From Castanea sativa (lineage: Eukaryota; Streptophyta; Magnoliopsida; Fagales; Fagaceae), in contig NC_134015.1 of assembly GCF_040712315.1 (NCBI RefSeq), positions 22,693,614 to 22,757,613 on the forward strand: a stretch of 64,000 nucleotides of DNA, given 5' to 3'. Both the position numbers and the translations under genes were made by a program. The notes beneath the pieces were generated by a model. The model ran no database searches. It was not told where the DNA came from and saw only the letters and a list, made by a program, of their open reading frames with translations. Below are positions 11,301-24,199 of this stretch, piece by piece. The first letter of the stretch is position 1. Each line of letters starts with the position of its first letter.

Positions 11301-14300
11301 GGCAGGATGGGTGGCATGGGGATCAATCTTTTCAATTGGCTTTTCCAAGGTTGTTTGGCATCGCCATTGTGAAGGAGGCTTCTGTTGAAGCTTCTTTGCA
11401 AAGGCAGGGGGCGGAGGATGGAAGAGTTTGGAATGTTCGGTTTAGTAGATTTTTTAATGATTGGGAGATGGATGAAGGGCTGCGGTTTCTTCGTATGTTG
11501 GGTTCTATAACCCCTCCTATGGATGTTGGAGATCGGATGAGATGGAAATTGAAGTCTAATGGAGCTTTTGACATCCGATCGTACTACAACAAATTGAGAA
11601 ATTCTCCTTCTACTATCTTTCCTTGGAAAGCTATTTGGAGAGCAAAGGCCCCAAGGCGAGTTTCTTTTTTTGTTTGGTGTGTAGCTTGGAATAAGATTCT
11701 AACGGGAGACAATCTGAGATTGAGAAGATTGGATTTTGTGGATTGGTGCATTATGTGCCGTCATAGTGGAGAGACGGTAGATCACCTTCTCCTTCATTGT
11801 GATATGGCCTACCGGTTATGGAGCTTTGTTTTCCTAACTTTTGGCTTGGTCTGGGTTATGCCTAGATCGATTCCTGAAATGCTTTTTGGTTGGTGGAATT
11901 GGTTGGGGAAGCATTCATCTCAGATCTGGAATTTAGTCCCGCTTTGCATCCTTTGGTGTATTTGGAAGGAGCGTAACCGGAGGACTTTTGAGGATTTGGA
12001 TAGCTCTAGTGAACAGTTGCTTGTTTTTTTCAGTGGGACTCTCTTTGATTGGTCGCGCGCGTGGGGACTCACGTCTAGTGATTCCCTCCCTTCTTTTCTT
12101 TGCTCCCTTTTCCCTTCCTAATTTTCTTGTTGTCTTTGTTTCTCTTTGTTTTCTTTTTCTTGTATCTCCTAGGTTGCTCTGTGTTTTTTCAGGCATAGAG
12201 TAACCCTTCGTATATATATCATTCTTACTTATCAAAAAAAAAAAAAAAAATTTGTTGAACTTTTGAGGACGAATAGCATTCTATGCAGGATATTAAGAAT
12301 AGTTTTGTGATCTTTGTTTGACTATTGTACTTTGACTGGGGGGGGGGGGGTTCATGTATTTCTCTTGTTGATTTTTTGGACTTAATGAGTTTCCCTTTGT
12401 AATTCTTTAAGGGCACTTGCATTTGAGTGTACCTTTTTGTAATAAATTATTCTCTTAATTATCATAAAAGAAAAGGTGAATCTACTAGCGTGGGTTTGCT
12501 TTTAAAACTCTATTGATGGGGATGTGATTGGTTTTCCTTGGATAAGCATTTGGAATGTTAAGGTTCCTGGAAAGGTTGCTTTCTTTGCAGGGACGGTAGT
12601 GCTGGATTACATTATAATAGTGAATCACTTCAGAAGTGGAACATATTGATTATCGATTGATGTTGCGTGTTCAAGAATAGCAAATTAGTTGAGCACCTTC
12701 TACCTCATTGTACTGTGATGAGTTATTTGGTTGTTTGTGTTCACTTTCTTTGAAGTTTCATGGCTTATGCAGAAGACAGTGGTTCAGATGCTAATCTATT
12801 GGAAATGGAGATCTCATTATCACAGAAGCTCTAAAGCTTGGAATGATGTTCCATTTCGCATGTTGTTGACAATTTGGCTTGACAAAAATAGCATATCCGT
12901 TGATGACTTTGGACATATAAACAACATCATCAAACAATCAATGTTAAAATGTTTGTATGATTGGTTGCTGTTTTAGGAAATGTTCTCTAATATTCTCTTT
13001 ACAAATTTTGGATAGCTTAAACTTACGTGTAATATTCAGGAGTGGAATAGGACATATTCTGTACCTTGTCTATTTATCTTTCTGAATAAATTATTTTACC
13101 ATAAATAATTCCTCTTTCTGCCTCTAGTACTCACCATATTCTTACCTTTCTTTTCAAGATATTTGTCTTACAGCGATGATGTATCTTATAACTGCCAGTT
13201 ACTGCAGAATTTGTCACAAAGGAACCCAGCATTATTGAGCAAGCCTGGTGTAACTCTTTTGGTGCTTGAAATTTTGAATTACCGTTTGCTGCCATTATAT
13301 AGGTGATACTTCTGTGGTCCATGTTTTTTAATCACAATATTTTGATCAATTACCATGTGCTTCTGGATCTCTTTATTCCAAAATTAGCCTCTTGGTTTTG
13401 GAGTCCAAATTTCCATAAACTTCAGATGCTATAAGCTTGATTCCCTTGGATGCAATCTGATAGTATTGCAACTTAATTTGTCAGTTTGACATACTCTCTT
13501 TTACTGTAGGTACCAAGGAAAAAGCAAAGCCTTGATGTACGATGTCACGAAAATAATTTCTGCAAGAAAAGGGAAACGCGGAGAGCACCGTGTATTTAGA
13601 TTGGCTGAAAACTTGTGCATGAATCTTATTTTGTCACTCAGAGATTTTTTCTCGGTGAAAAGGGAAGGGAAGGTGGATACTGTTGTCTTCCAACTGAAAC
13701 TTTTTTTTTGGGGGAGGGGGGGGGGGAGAGCAAGGGATTTTTTTTACCCTTCTGAATTCAACTAAAATATGATTCTTCTGTTTTTTCTTTTTGAAGGGTC
13801 CAACTGAATTCACTGAAACCTTAAATAGGATAACCATTATAACACTTGCCATCACGATTAAAACACGTGGAATTGCGGATGCAGATCACCTGCTTTATCT
13901 TCAAACTATGTTAGAACAGATAATGGCAACTAGTCAACATACATGGTCAGAGAAAACACTGCGCTACTTTCCTTCTGTTCTACGTGATGCCTTAATGGGG
14001 CGGATGGATAAAAGGAGCGCGGTGATTCAAGCATGGCAACAGGTTCATTATTTTTATTTTTATTTTTGGTTCCTTAATATGCTTTTTTCAAAAATAATTT
14101 CTTCTTCTTCCTGTTGAAATTTCCTTTGTATTCATTAAGATTGAAAATGTCTTTACTCGTCTTGATATAAGTTTTGTGACCTGTCATATTATGACAAATT
14201 ATGAGATTTAATAGGGGGAAAGAAAGTGAAGGGAATCAGGGACACGTGTATAAAATTAGTAGTACAAATGTTGCTTGCTACTTCTATCCTGCTTTTTCTT

Positions 14301-17300
14301 ATATAATTATGATTAATTTCTACCCATGAAAATATTTCCACAAAAAGTAGCAAAGATCCTCCCCAAGATTTATAGGATGCTACAAGTGAAACTTAAATGA
14401 ATTTGCGTTCAAAATGTTTTTCACTGACTTGGTTAGACTATTACCATAAAAGTTCAGTGCTCCATAACCATCTGGAAGGAAAAAAAAAAAAATCAGCAGC
14501 GATTAAATGGATTATGATGTTTAGATTGTAAACATGAAGCACCTTCTCACATTATGAGTGATGACTCATCGTTGTACAACATAATTATTGTTCTGAACTA
14601 ATGGATGAAGATGCCACTGCACATATATTATTAGCCTGTTCACTATGTTTCTTCTAGATGCTCACATGACATTGTATGTATGGTTTTCATTAGTTGATCT
14701 TTTAAATTGAGCTGTCCTTGAGGGGAATCTCAATTTCTTTCCTTTTGTTATTTGTTGGTTGCTTCATTCAAAGATATTTAGGCCACTGACCTATGTCCAA
14801 TATAATTTGTTTTGATAAGTAATAAGTTCTATTGAACAAAAGCATTGAGTCCATGGTGTATGCAAACAAATTTTATTGAACCTATGTCCAATAAAAATTG
14901 TTTGCATACCCCTGCTGTTTTTGTGCAACCATGGTGTGGTTAGGCAAAACAAATCTTCTTTGGAAATCTAAAGTTAAGGAAAAGTCCAAGAATAAGTGCC
15001 CAGAGTAATTAACTAGGTTATCAGTATATTTAGTTTATGTTTTATTTGGTTTTTCTAGAGAAAAGGGTATTTAATTTCAGTATGGGCTATAGTTGTGGCC
15101 CGTGGGTTTTACTTTATTTGTAAGTCTGATTTAGTTTATGAATCTTTATATGTTGGCTTTGGTTCAATTCAATTAGGGTTATTTTCCTACAAATAGTTTC
15201 AAGGCCATTAGAGCCCTGGCTTCAAACTTGCACTCTCACCATGAGGTAGGGGTACCACTTTAGCTTTAGGGCTCGATTGTCAATTAGGGTTTGGATTATT
15301 AGTCAAAGTAGGAGTCTTAGTTCTATTAGGACTAGTTAAGAGTTAGGGCCTATATAATTGTATTCTAATACTTGTTAGAAGTATGTGGCTAAATGATTAA
15401 ATTTACCATATCCCAATAGCTTAAACTTTTGAGACAATCGGTAATTAAACAAGGTATTAGAGCAGGAGGTCTTGAGTTCAATCTTTGTCTCCTCCACTCT
15501 ACATCCCATTTAAATTCTCATGTGTTGAATCTCACCTATTAAAAGGTAGTTTTGGCCCACATGTGAAGGGGAGTATTAGAAATATGTCGTTAAATGATTA
15601 AATTTACCATATTTCAATAGTTTAAACTTTTGGGACAATCGGTGCTTACGCAAACTGTTTGGTAATCTGTCACTATTCACAGCACTGTTTACGCAAACTG
15701 TTCAAGCATACTGGACATAGTTTGTGGGTAGATAAGATTTCCATATCTTCTTACCTCTTTGCAATCATGAATCAATTCTTTTCTCTTCTCTACAAAACCT
15801 AGTTATTCTGGAACCCTAACCCTTCTTAACCATATCACAAACCTTCCAAACCCTACGCCTACCACAAGCACACGTAGACAATTCCCCCAATCTGTCATAC
15901 GTCATCTTGTGGATACATGTACTTTTAGGAGTTTTTTTAAAAATAAAAAATAAAGTCATTCCCTTGTCTCAAATTAAGTAGATTTAAAAAAAATCCTGTC
16001 TCAAATTAAGTACTGGGTTTTTAATTTTGTCAATTGAAGACATGTTCTTTTTAAAAGACATCAATGGGAGGCCTCTGTTCATTTCACACTCATCCAATCA
16101 TGCATCAAATGTAAGCAGAACATTGTCAATTCCAAAATGAATTGCCCATTCGCTTCAAACACACAAGCATTTGGTTCTACCCAAATATTCCATATTATGC
16201 ATGATGGAATCACAATCCAAATATCAATGTTTGATTTTGTCCAAATTGCCCCTTGAACAAGTCAATAGTCCCAGTAACCTCTTAGGCATAACCTAATAAA
16301 TCCCAAATAAACAGAATACCATTGACTGCAATTCTTGACCAACCTCACAATGGAGAATCAAGTGATCTATGCATTCCCTATTTTCCTTGCACATGCAACC
16401 ACCGCAAAAATAAACAGTTTATCAAACATACAATTTTATGGTCTGTTTTCCCACATTTATTCAATAAACCTTACATACCACACAAACTAAAAAATGCGAT
16501 AAACCAACATTTTTTCCCTGAAACATCATCCTCAACCAAACAATTCCTACTTTCTCAACAAAACAGCATTTCCGCATTTTCTTGCCAAACCAAACAAAAA
16601 GAAAGAAAGAAAAAAAAAAAAACACACACACACACACACGCACACACAAAAACTCACCAATCGCTAGAAAACCACTAGAGCTGCAATTTCCCTTATTAAA
16701 CCTGAAATCCACTCACATGGTAACACATCCCACCCATCAAAAAATTTTGATGCTAAAGGAAGGGGAGTTTGGACTCTCTGATGGGGAGAAATGTGAAAGG
16801 GTTTAAGTGAGGTCCCAAGTGAAGCATATTCTTTCTTTGGAAGAAATATCATGGAGACAAAAATTGAGGATGTTATGTATCAAGAAAGGAAATAATAATA
16901 CTAAGTTCTTCCACAAGGTGGCTATTTCTCGTAGAAGGTATAATCATTTGAGTATCTTGGAGGTGGATGGGGTGATTTATGAGGAGTCCGAGGTAGCTGC
17001 TCAGGTAGTGCAGTTTTATAAAAATTTGTATCTTGAGCCAGAGGTGTGGAGGCCTTTCGTGGAGGGTTTGGAGTTTGATCAAATTGGGGGAATGGAGAGG
17101 GGTTGGCTTGTAAGGGAAGTTTGGGAAAGAGGAGATTCTTCAGGTTGTTAGAGACATGGAAGGGGATAAAGAAATTAAACTCCTAAACCAACAAGGAAAT
17201 GAAAATAACAAAATACTTAAAGAAATATGAATTATTAGATGACTGGGTTTTAGTAGGTCTTTAAGCCCAACTATTAGCAGCTCCATCCATTAGGTCACGA

Positions 17301-20300
17301 GTTGGGCCATCTTCTTTTTTGTCTACACCCATTGGTTTGTATAATTTGAGGACTATAGCTTGTGTCCGCACCATGGGATGCACTGTGTGCATTTGGTATA
17401 GCTTATTTTCATTGGCTTATTTTGCTTAAAAATAGATAGGATAAAAGTGCCTCTGTATGTAAAGAAAATGAGATTTTAAATAGCTGTACATTGGCCAGCT
17501 TAATAGATAAGCGTACTAATCAGTTATACCAAACAGAGGCTTACTGAAGCAATGTTTCCCAATCGATTTTAAAGTAAATATGCAAATATAAACTGCAAAT
17601 TGTATATATATTTTTTCAAGTATGTGTTTTCTAATAACTTGAGCATTCTACCAGTGTTAGAACTTTAACTAATTGTGCAGGTGGAAACCACTGTAATTAA
17701 CCAATGCAAGCAACTCCTTTCACCGTCGGCTGATCCTTCTTATGTTACAACCTATGTCAGTCATAGTTTTCCTCAACACCGAAACTGTCTTTGTGCCGGT
17801 GCTTGGGTACTAATGCATGGGCACCCAGAGAGCATAAACAGTGCAAACTTGGTACGAAAGTTCCACTTATCCTGGAATGATATTTGAATTGTATTTATGC
17901 AATGCTACCTCATTTCTGTACAGCCTTTTTCTTTTTCCCCTCCCCTGGGAGATTGTTTTATCGCATCTTTAAGAACGATTATTGTATTAAGTTATATCAA
18001 TTAACGTATCAAAAAAACAAAAAATCTTTAAGAACAATCTTCTCTTCTCTTGTAATGGAGAACAGGCACGTGTCTTGAGGGAGTTTTCCCCGGAAGAAGT
18101 TACAGCTAATATTTACCAAATGGTGGACGTGCTACTTCATCATATTCAAATGGAACTTCAGCATGGACATCCCTTACAGGTACTAGATTGTGCCAAGTTC
18201 TTTTAATTTTTATGTAGCAATGCCTACTAGTTTGTTCATTCAGCCTTTTCATGTTTTTCATTTTCAGGACCTTTTGTTAAAAGCTTGTGCAAACCTTGCA
18301 TTTTTTGTTTGGACCCATGAGTTGCTTCCCTTTGATATTTTGCTTCTGGCACTTATTGACCGTGATGAAGATCCCCATGCTTTGCGCATAGTGGTACGAA
18401 CTTATTCACTTATCTCTATGTTGCATTATCAGTGTGATCTCTGTATAGTGTTATTACAATGAGCTCTAGCTCAAATGGAATTTCCTCACTCCATAGAATG
18501 GGGCAGAGGTTGAGGTTGTGAGATCAAGTGCTCTATAATGCTACATGTAACTTACCATTCAAAAAAAAAAAAAAAAAGGAATGTAATGCTATGTGCATAT
18601 AATTGTTTATCACTATCTCATACTAATATCTTACTCAAATTATTGCTTGAGTCGATTTAACTTTTTCAGACTTCTGGATTTTCTTTCATGGCATTGTGGA
18701 GATTTACTTGATTGTGTTTATTTTTCTTGAGCTCTCCTAGAAATTATAGACTTCACCAATTTCTATTTTATTTTTGATAAGTGACTTAACCAAACTTTTA
18801 TTGATGGTTGTATAAAAAATTCTTATCCTTGTAAATGAAAATGAGCAGTCATTAGTTGTGTTTAATGCTTTTGATGGTGTAATCTATATGTTGCAGATCA
18901 CTTTACTTGAGAGGCAAGAGCTCCAACAAAGAGTAAATTTATATCGTATAAATCGTGGTCCCCCAGAGCATTGGCTTCACTCTGGAATGTTCAAGCGAGT
19001 TGAATTGCAAAAGGCTCTCGGGAATCATCTCTCATGGAAGGACAGGTGACATTTATAAATTTATAACTTGCCTAGTTTGAAACAAAATAGTATGGTATGT
19101 TCACTGAGACCGAGGCCACAAAATCTACTTCTGAGTTAAACCTTGTTAACTGAACTAACTTGTGGTAATATCTGGACACCTTTTGCACATATAACACCAA
19201 TCAAGGACAATAATACGCCTTTTTTGAAGGTTATTTGTTGTTAAAGTCTTACCTAAAGAAGCAGACCATGAAAAAAAAAAAGTTAACCTTGGAGGAACCT
19301 TGGATTGCCACATCACTTTCCATGGGAAAGATATGACAGGAGGGGATAAAGAAAGATAATATCCTTGTACCTCAAACCTCTACTCATTGTTGGCTTCCAA
19401 CAAACTTTGCCAAGACCAATACCCTGCACAGACGAAGAGTAGACCATGTCCATCTGACACTTAACAATCCAGTAACTCTACTAGACTGAACTACTAAATA
19501 AATAAGATTAGCCATGCAATTGCATCCCTTGGCCATCATATTTAAATGAAAGCCAAATTCAAACTAACATATTAACCTAATAAAGTACAATGAACAGTAA
19601 TTATGAGACAAAAAAAGGCTTCTTAATGTTGTGGGGGTGATAGTTTTGACCTTGTGCTTTGAAATAGGATTTTCCCCCAGTCGTGTAAGTACTACGGCAT
19701 GAAAGGATGCAACAAGGGTTATGTTTATAACAGAAATAACCCATTTTTGGATATAAATAGTGAGATTTCTTGAAGGTTATGATAGTGCAAGGTGGTGGGG
19801 ACGTGTAGGAGGATAAAATTGTGTCTATGTTGCATGAACACTTGTAAATGTGAACAGTAACTTTCTTACATGACATGGTATAGGCATGTAGTATGTATTT
19901 GACATGGCTTTGTTGGATAGGTACTTACTAGGACATATGGGCCAAAGGGTGAGATGTGGAGATTTTGAATAGTTTTAGCCGTCTGCCTTTTGCACTATCC
20001 AGGACTTGTGCTCAAGTCTATGCACCATAGTTTATGTTCAAAATTATAAACCTCTATTAATTATTTTATTGGTATTTGGTTACACATGCACCCAATGAAT
20101 TTTGTACCCATGACCTTTCTCTCCACCCACACTTGTAAAAGGAGGAAGTGCTATTTGAGCCAGAACTCTTTGGTACTTTCCTATTACTACATCACACTGT
20201 TATGTTTTTCTTCTTGTCTTCTGCTGCTCTGCAGCTGCCTGTGTAAATCCATCAGCTTGTCAATGCTGTGTCAGTTTTGGAATCTTAGTTATATTTGTGC

Positions 20301-22938
20301 AAGATAACTGCCTATCAAACTAAATTTTTGAAGTTTACTAATTATGGACCCTCTTCTTGTCAGTATTAAAACCACAAGATCATGTTCCATTCAGAATTGT
20401 GATTAGCATATACAGGGGCCAAGTAGAACAGAACCACCAAGGTGGCTATAATAACCATCATGGTTACTTTCATGGTCCATCTTCCTGCCCGTCAAATTAG
20501 TAACTTAAACTTGTATATGCTTTCTGAAATCTCTTTGCTTAAGAGGTGTAAAACAGCATTTGGTACTTCTATTCAGAGGATCATTGTGGTCCTTGATGCA
20601 ACCTGTTTGAGTGGCATAGAGCACCTTTTTAGTTTCTCATGTTTCATGTAAAATAATTTATTACTTTATTGTATCAATATTAATCAGTTATGTACTCTAT
20701 AATGGTGTTATTTCAAAGGCATCTTAAAGGGCATTGTTATCAATTTTTTGCTACAATCTTATCTATTTTAATGGTTGTATATTCACTGACATTGGTTGAA
20801 ATAAGCTTCACAGGTATCCCACATTCTTTGATGATGTTGCAGCACGTTTGCTTCCAGTCATCCCCTTAATTGTTTATAGACTTATCGAGAATGATGCCAT
20901 AGATCCAGCTGAGAGAGTTCTTGCCATGTATTCTCCATTTCTTGGTTACCACCCTCTAAAATTTACATTTGTTCGTGATATACTTGCATATTTCTATGGT
21001 CATCTTCCTGCAAAGCTCATAGTCCGGATATTGAAGGTTCTTGATCTCGGCAAGGTTATGATACTTCCTTCTATTTCTTTTTGATCGTTACAAATATAAG
21101 TTCTCCTACAACTTTCTCATTGGCTCGAAATTATTTTCAGATACCTTTTTCTGAGTCATTCCCACAGCACATCACTTCACCAAATCCTGTGTGCCCACCT
21201 ATGGACTATTTTGCTACTCTCTTATTGGGACTTGTGAATAATGTTATACCGCCATTACATAACAACTCGAAATCTGGATCAATGGGAGAACATTTAAGTA
21301 ATTCAGTGCGTGCTCCACTTAATAAGACTCCAGCAACATCTCAGTCTGGGCTGGGAAATGCTTCTGAGGGCCAGAAAGCATTTTATCAAATTCAGGATCC
21401 TGGCACCTACACTCAACTGGTCCTTGAAACAGCTGTCATAGAATTACTCTCTCTCCCTGTGTCTGCATCCCAGATTGTGTCTTCATTGGTCCAGATAGTA
21501 GTCAATATACAACCAACATTAATTCAATCCAGCAACGGTCTGCCTGGAGCTCCAAATGGAGTTGGGCAAGCTTCTGTATTGCCAACATCCCCTTCAGGAG
21601 GAAGCACAGATTCCTTGAGTGCTGGCAGATCAACTACTTCAGTTTCAGGAATAAATACCTCTAACATTGTTTCTCGAAGTGGTTATACGTGCCAACAACT
21701 ATCTTGCTTATTGATCCAAGCTTGTGGTCTCCTATTGGCTCAGCTTCCTCCTGATTTCCACATGCAACTTTATATAGAGACATCACGTATAATAAAAGAG
21801 AGTTGGTGGCTCACTGATGGCAAAAGGTCACTGGGAGAACTAGACTCTGCTGTTGGCTATGCTTTGTTGGATCCATCATGGGCTGCTCAAGACAATACCT
21901 CAACAGCCATTGGTATGCTATAATATATATATGGTGGCTGTTTACTGATAAACCACATTATATTTCTTTGCATGAGATTTATAATTATTCCAATTATATT
22001 TTCAATTATTCTTTATTGATCATTGGACAATGAAATCTCAAGTGATTTTCATTGTGCAAAATATTGTCTTGTGTGATGTGGATTATTTTGAGGGAGCATA
22101 ATAGTTGTAATGTTGTATATTTGAGGATATGGAGCTTACCGGGGATCAGCTCCTAGCTTTATTTGCAGGGACCCTGTTTGATTGGTCTCGTGCGTGGGGT
22201 TTTACTTATAGGGAATCCATTCCACTCTTTTTAGACTCCCTTTCTTCTTGTTTATAGTTTTTTTTTTTCCTTTTTTCTTGTTTTCTTTTATGCTGTTTGT
22301 ACATGTTTTTTTGATGAAGTAGTCTTCTCTGAATACAATTCTCCTTACCTATCAAAAAAAAAAAAAACTATATATATATATATATATATATGCATGTGTG
22401 TGTACATATGTGCCACTGCATGGAAAATATAAGTTTTTTCTTCACACAAAAATTTGCATTTTGAAAATTCACTTTGATACTACTTTTTAAATTTTATTTC
22501 CAAAACCCATTGTCATTTTTTAGTGCCACCACCATATTGATGGCTCAGGTGTGTTAGCTCTACCTAATGTTGGCCCATCAAAGCAGGTTCCTCAGAGGAA
22601 TAAGATTATATCCACTTGGTCCTTTCTGTTAATCTCTATTTACTTGACAAGTAAACTTATAGAATTGCTGTGAGTTACATTCTTATGAGCTGTGATTCAT
22701 GTCAGTGGACGATGCTAAAGCTTCTTTTTGTTTCTATTGCTATAACTTCTTTTCATGTATGTAAGGAGTATAATTTTCAGCCGTTTAGGAGCTTTTGCTG
22801 ATGAATGATAACCAACCTTTATATGCTTGATTTTGTAATGTCTGATTGGTTTGAATAGGAACTCAAGGAGCTTATAGTTCTTATTTCCAAGTCCAATTAG
22901 GGCATTTGAGCCATGGTGACAAATATTTCTCTGTGGAT

Positions 22939-22973
<35 letters not shown>

Positions 22974-24163
22974 GGTCTTCCTCTCTTCAGTTGCCATTGG
23001 CTATTTCTTTTGCCTCACTTCTATTACCCATTTAACAATAACAAGATGCAAATCTAGGGTAGTAAAGGAAGCACCAATTGTGCTTTAGCGTAAGCTTCAA
23101 GTCAATTGTTAATGGTAGGAAAGAACAATCTTCTTCTAAAGGAATTTTAAGAATTCTTGAACCTACATATTGCATCTGACTAAATGATTTGAGGAGCAAG
23201 TAAAACTGTCTGAGAAGATACATAATGTTGGCAAACTCTGATGTGTGCAAATGATAATTCATAGTTGAAGGATCTTCTCAATAACATACAAGGTATTGTA
23301 GCTTCACTTTCTCTTATGCTTGGTGGTAAAATTTTTGATTTTGTGAACAAAGACCTACAAGGGTTCATTATGGAAACTTTTAACTGTGGTATGAAAGAAA
23401 CTTTGTAGATGAATGTAAATTATTTTAGAAAGCTAATTAGGAAATTTGTGATAACTAGTTCAAAAGCAGTATGATTTTGTATTTGAAGAAATATAGTTGC
23501 CCTTCAAGCCTTTCTGTTTCTGTTAATACTGAATTCAACTGTGTATATGATTTTTTATGTCATGCATCCTGACTGGAAGTCTGATCCTGTTCTTTTTCAG
23601 GTAATATAGTTGCCCTTCTTCATTCTTTTTTCAGTAACCTTCCACAGGAATGGCTAGAAGGGACTCATGTCATCATTAAACATCTCAGGCCAGTGACATC
23701 AGTTGCAATGTTGAGAATAGCATTCCGAATAATGGGTCCATTGCTCCCAAGGCTTGCCAATGCTCACTCTCTCTTCAATAAGGTACAGAAAGTCACAAAT
23801 TAATTCCTGTTGCTTATTTGAATGCTTTCTTAGTGGCTGTGATGAGCTCAGTATCCCCATTCTGCCCTGGACAACCACTTGTAACTTTTATTCTGTTCGT
23901 TTATTTATTTCTTCTGATGTCATTCAGATATAATGAACCCATACCAAAAGTTTGCTGCCTTTTTCAGTTGTTAAAACTAAGATATAAGAGCTGCAAGGAC
24001 AGGATTGAATTTCCAGGGATTTTCAATGTTTCCTGAAACCAGCATCCAGTTGACCATAGTTAAAAATAAATGTCACTGTTCCAGTCACCATTTGTGAATG
24101 TTAAGATTTTATTCATTATTTTATTTAAGTGAATTGTGTTGGTTTTGATGAAAATTGTGTTAG

Positions 24164-24199
<36 letters not shown>

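Noticed and set aside
10928..12121. 397-codon frame as a host gene
   Set aside because: It is the zf-RVT end of an L1-like LINE with a 3' UTR and poly(A) tail, so it belongs to a truncated retroelement.
16461..16806. Overlapping frames with HTHTHT and CVCVCV runs
   Set aside because: Produced by a CA/GT microsatellite and an A-run; no real gene.
18768..18830. Another reverse LINE tail (TTTTTGATAAGTGAC)
   Set aside because: The tail motif is similar, but I could not find flanking target repeats or an extended match.
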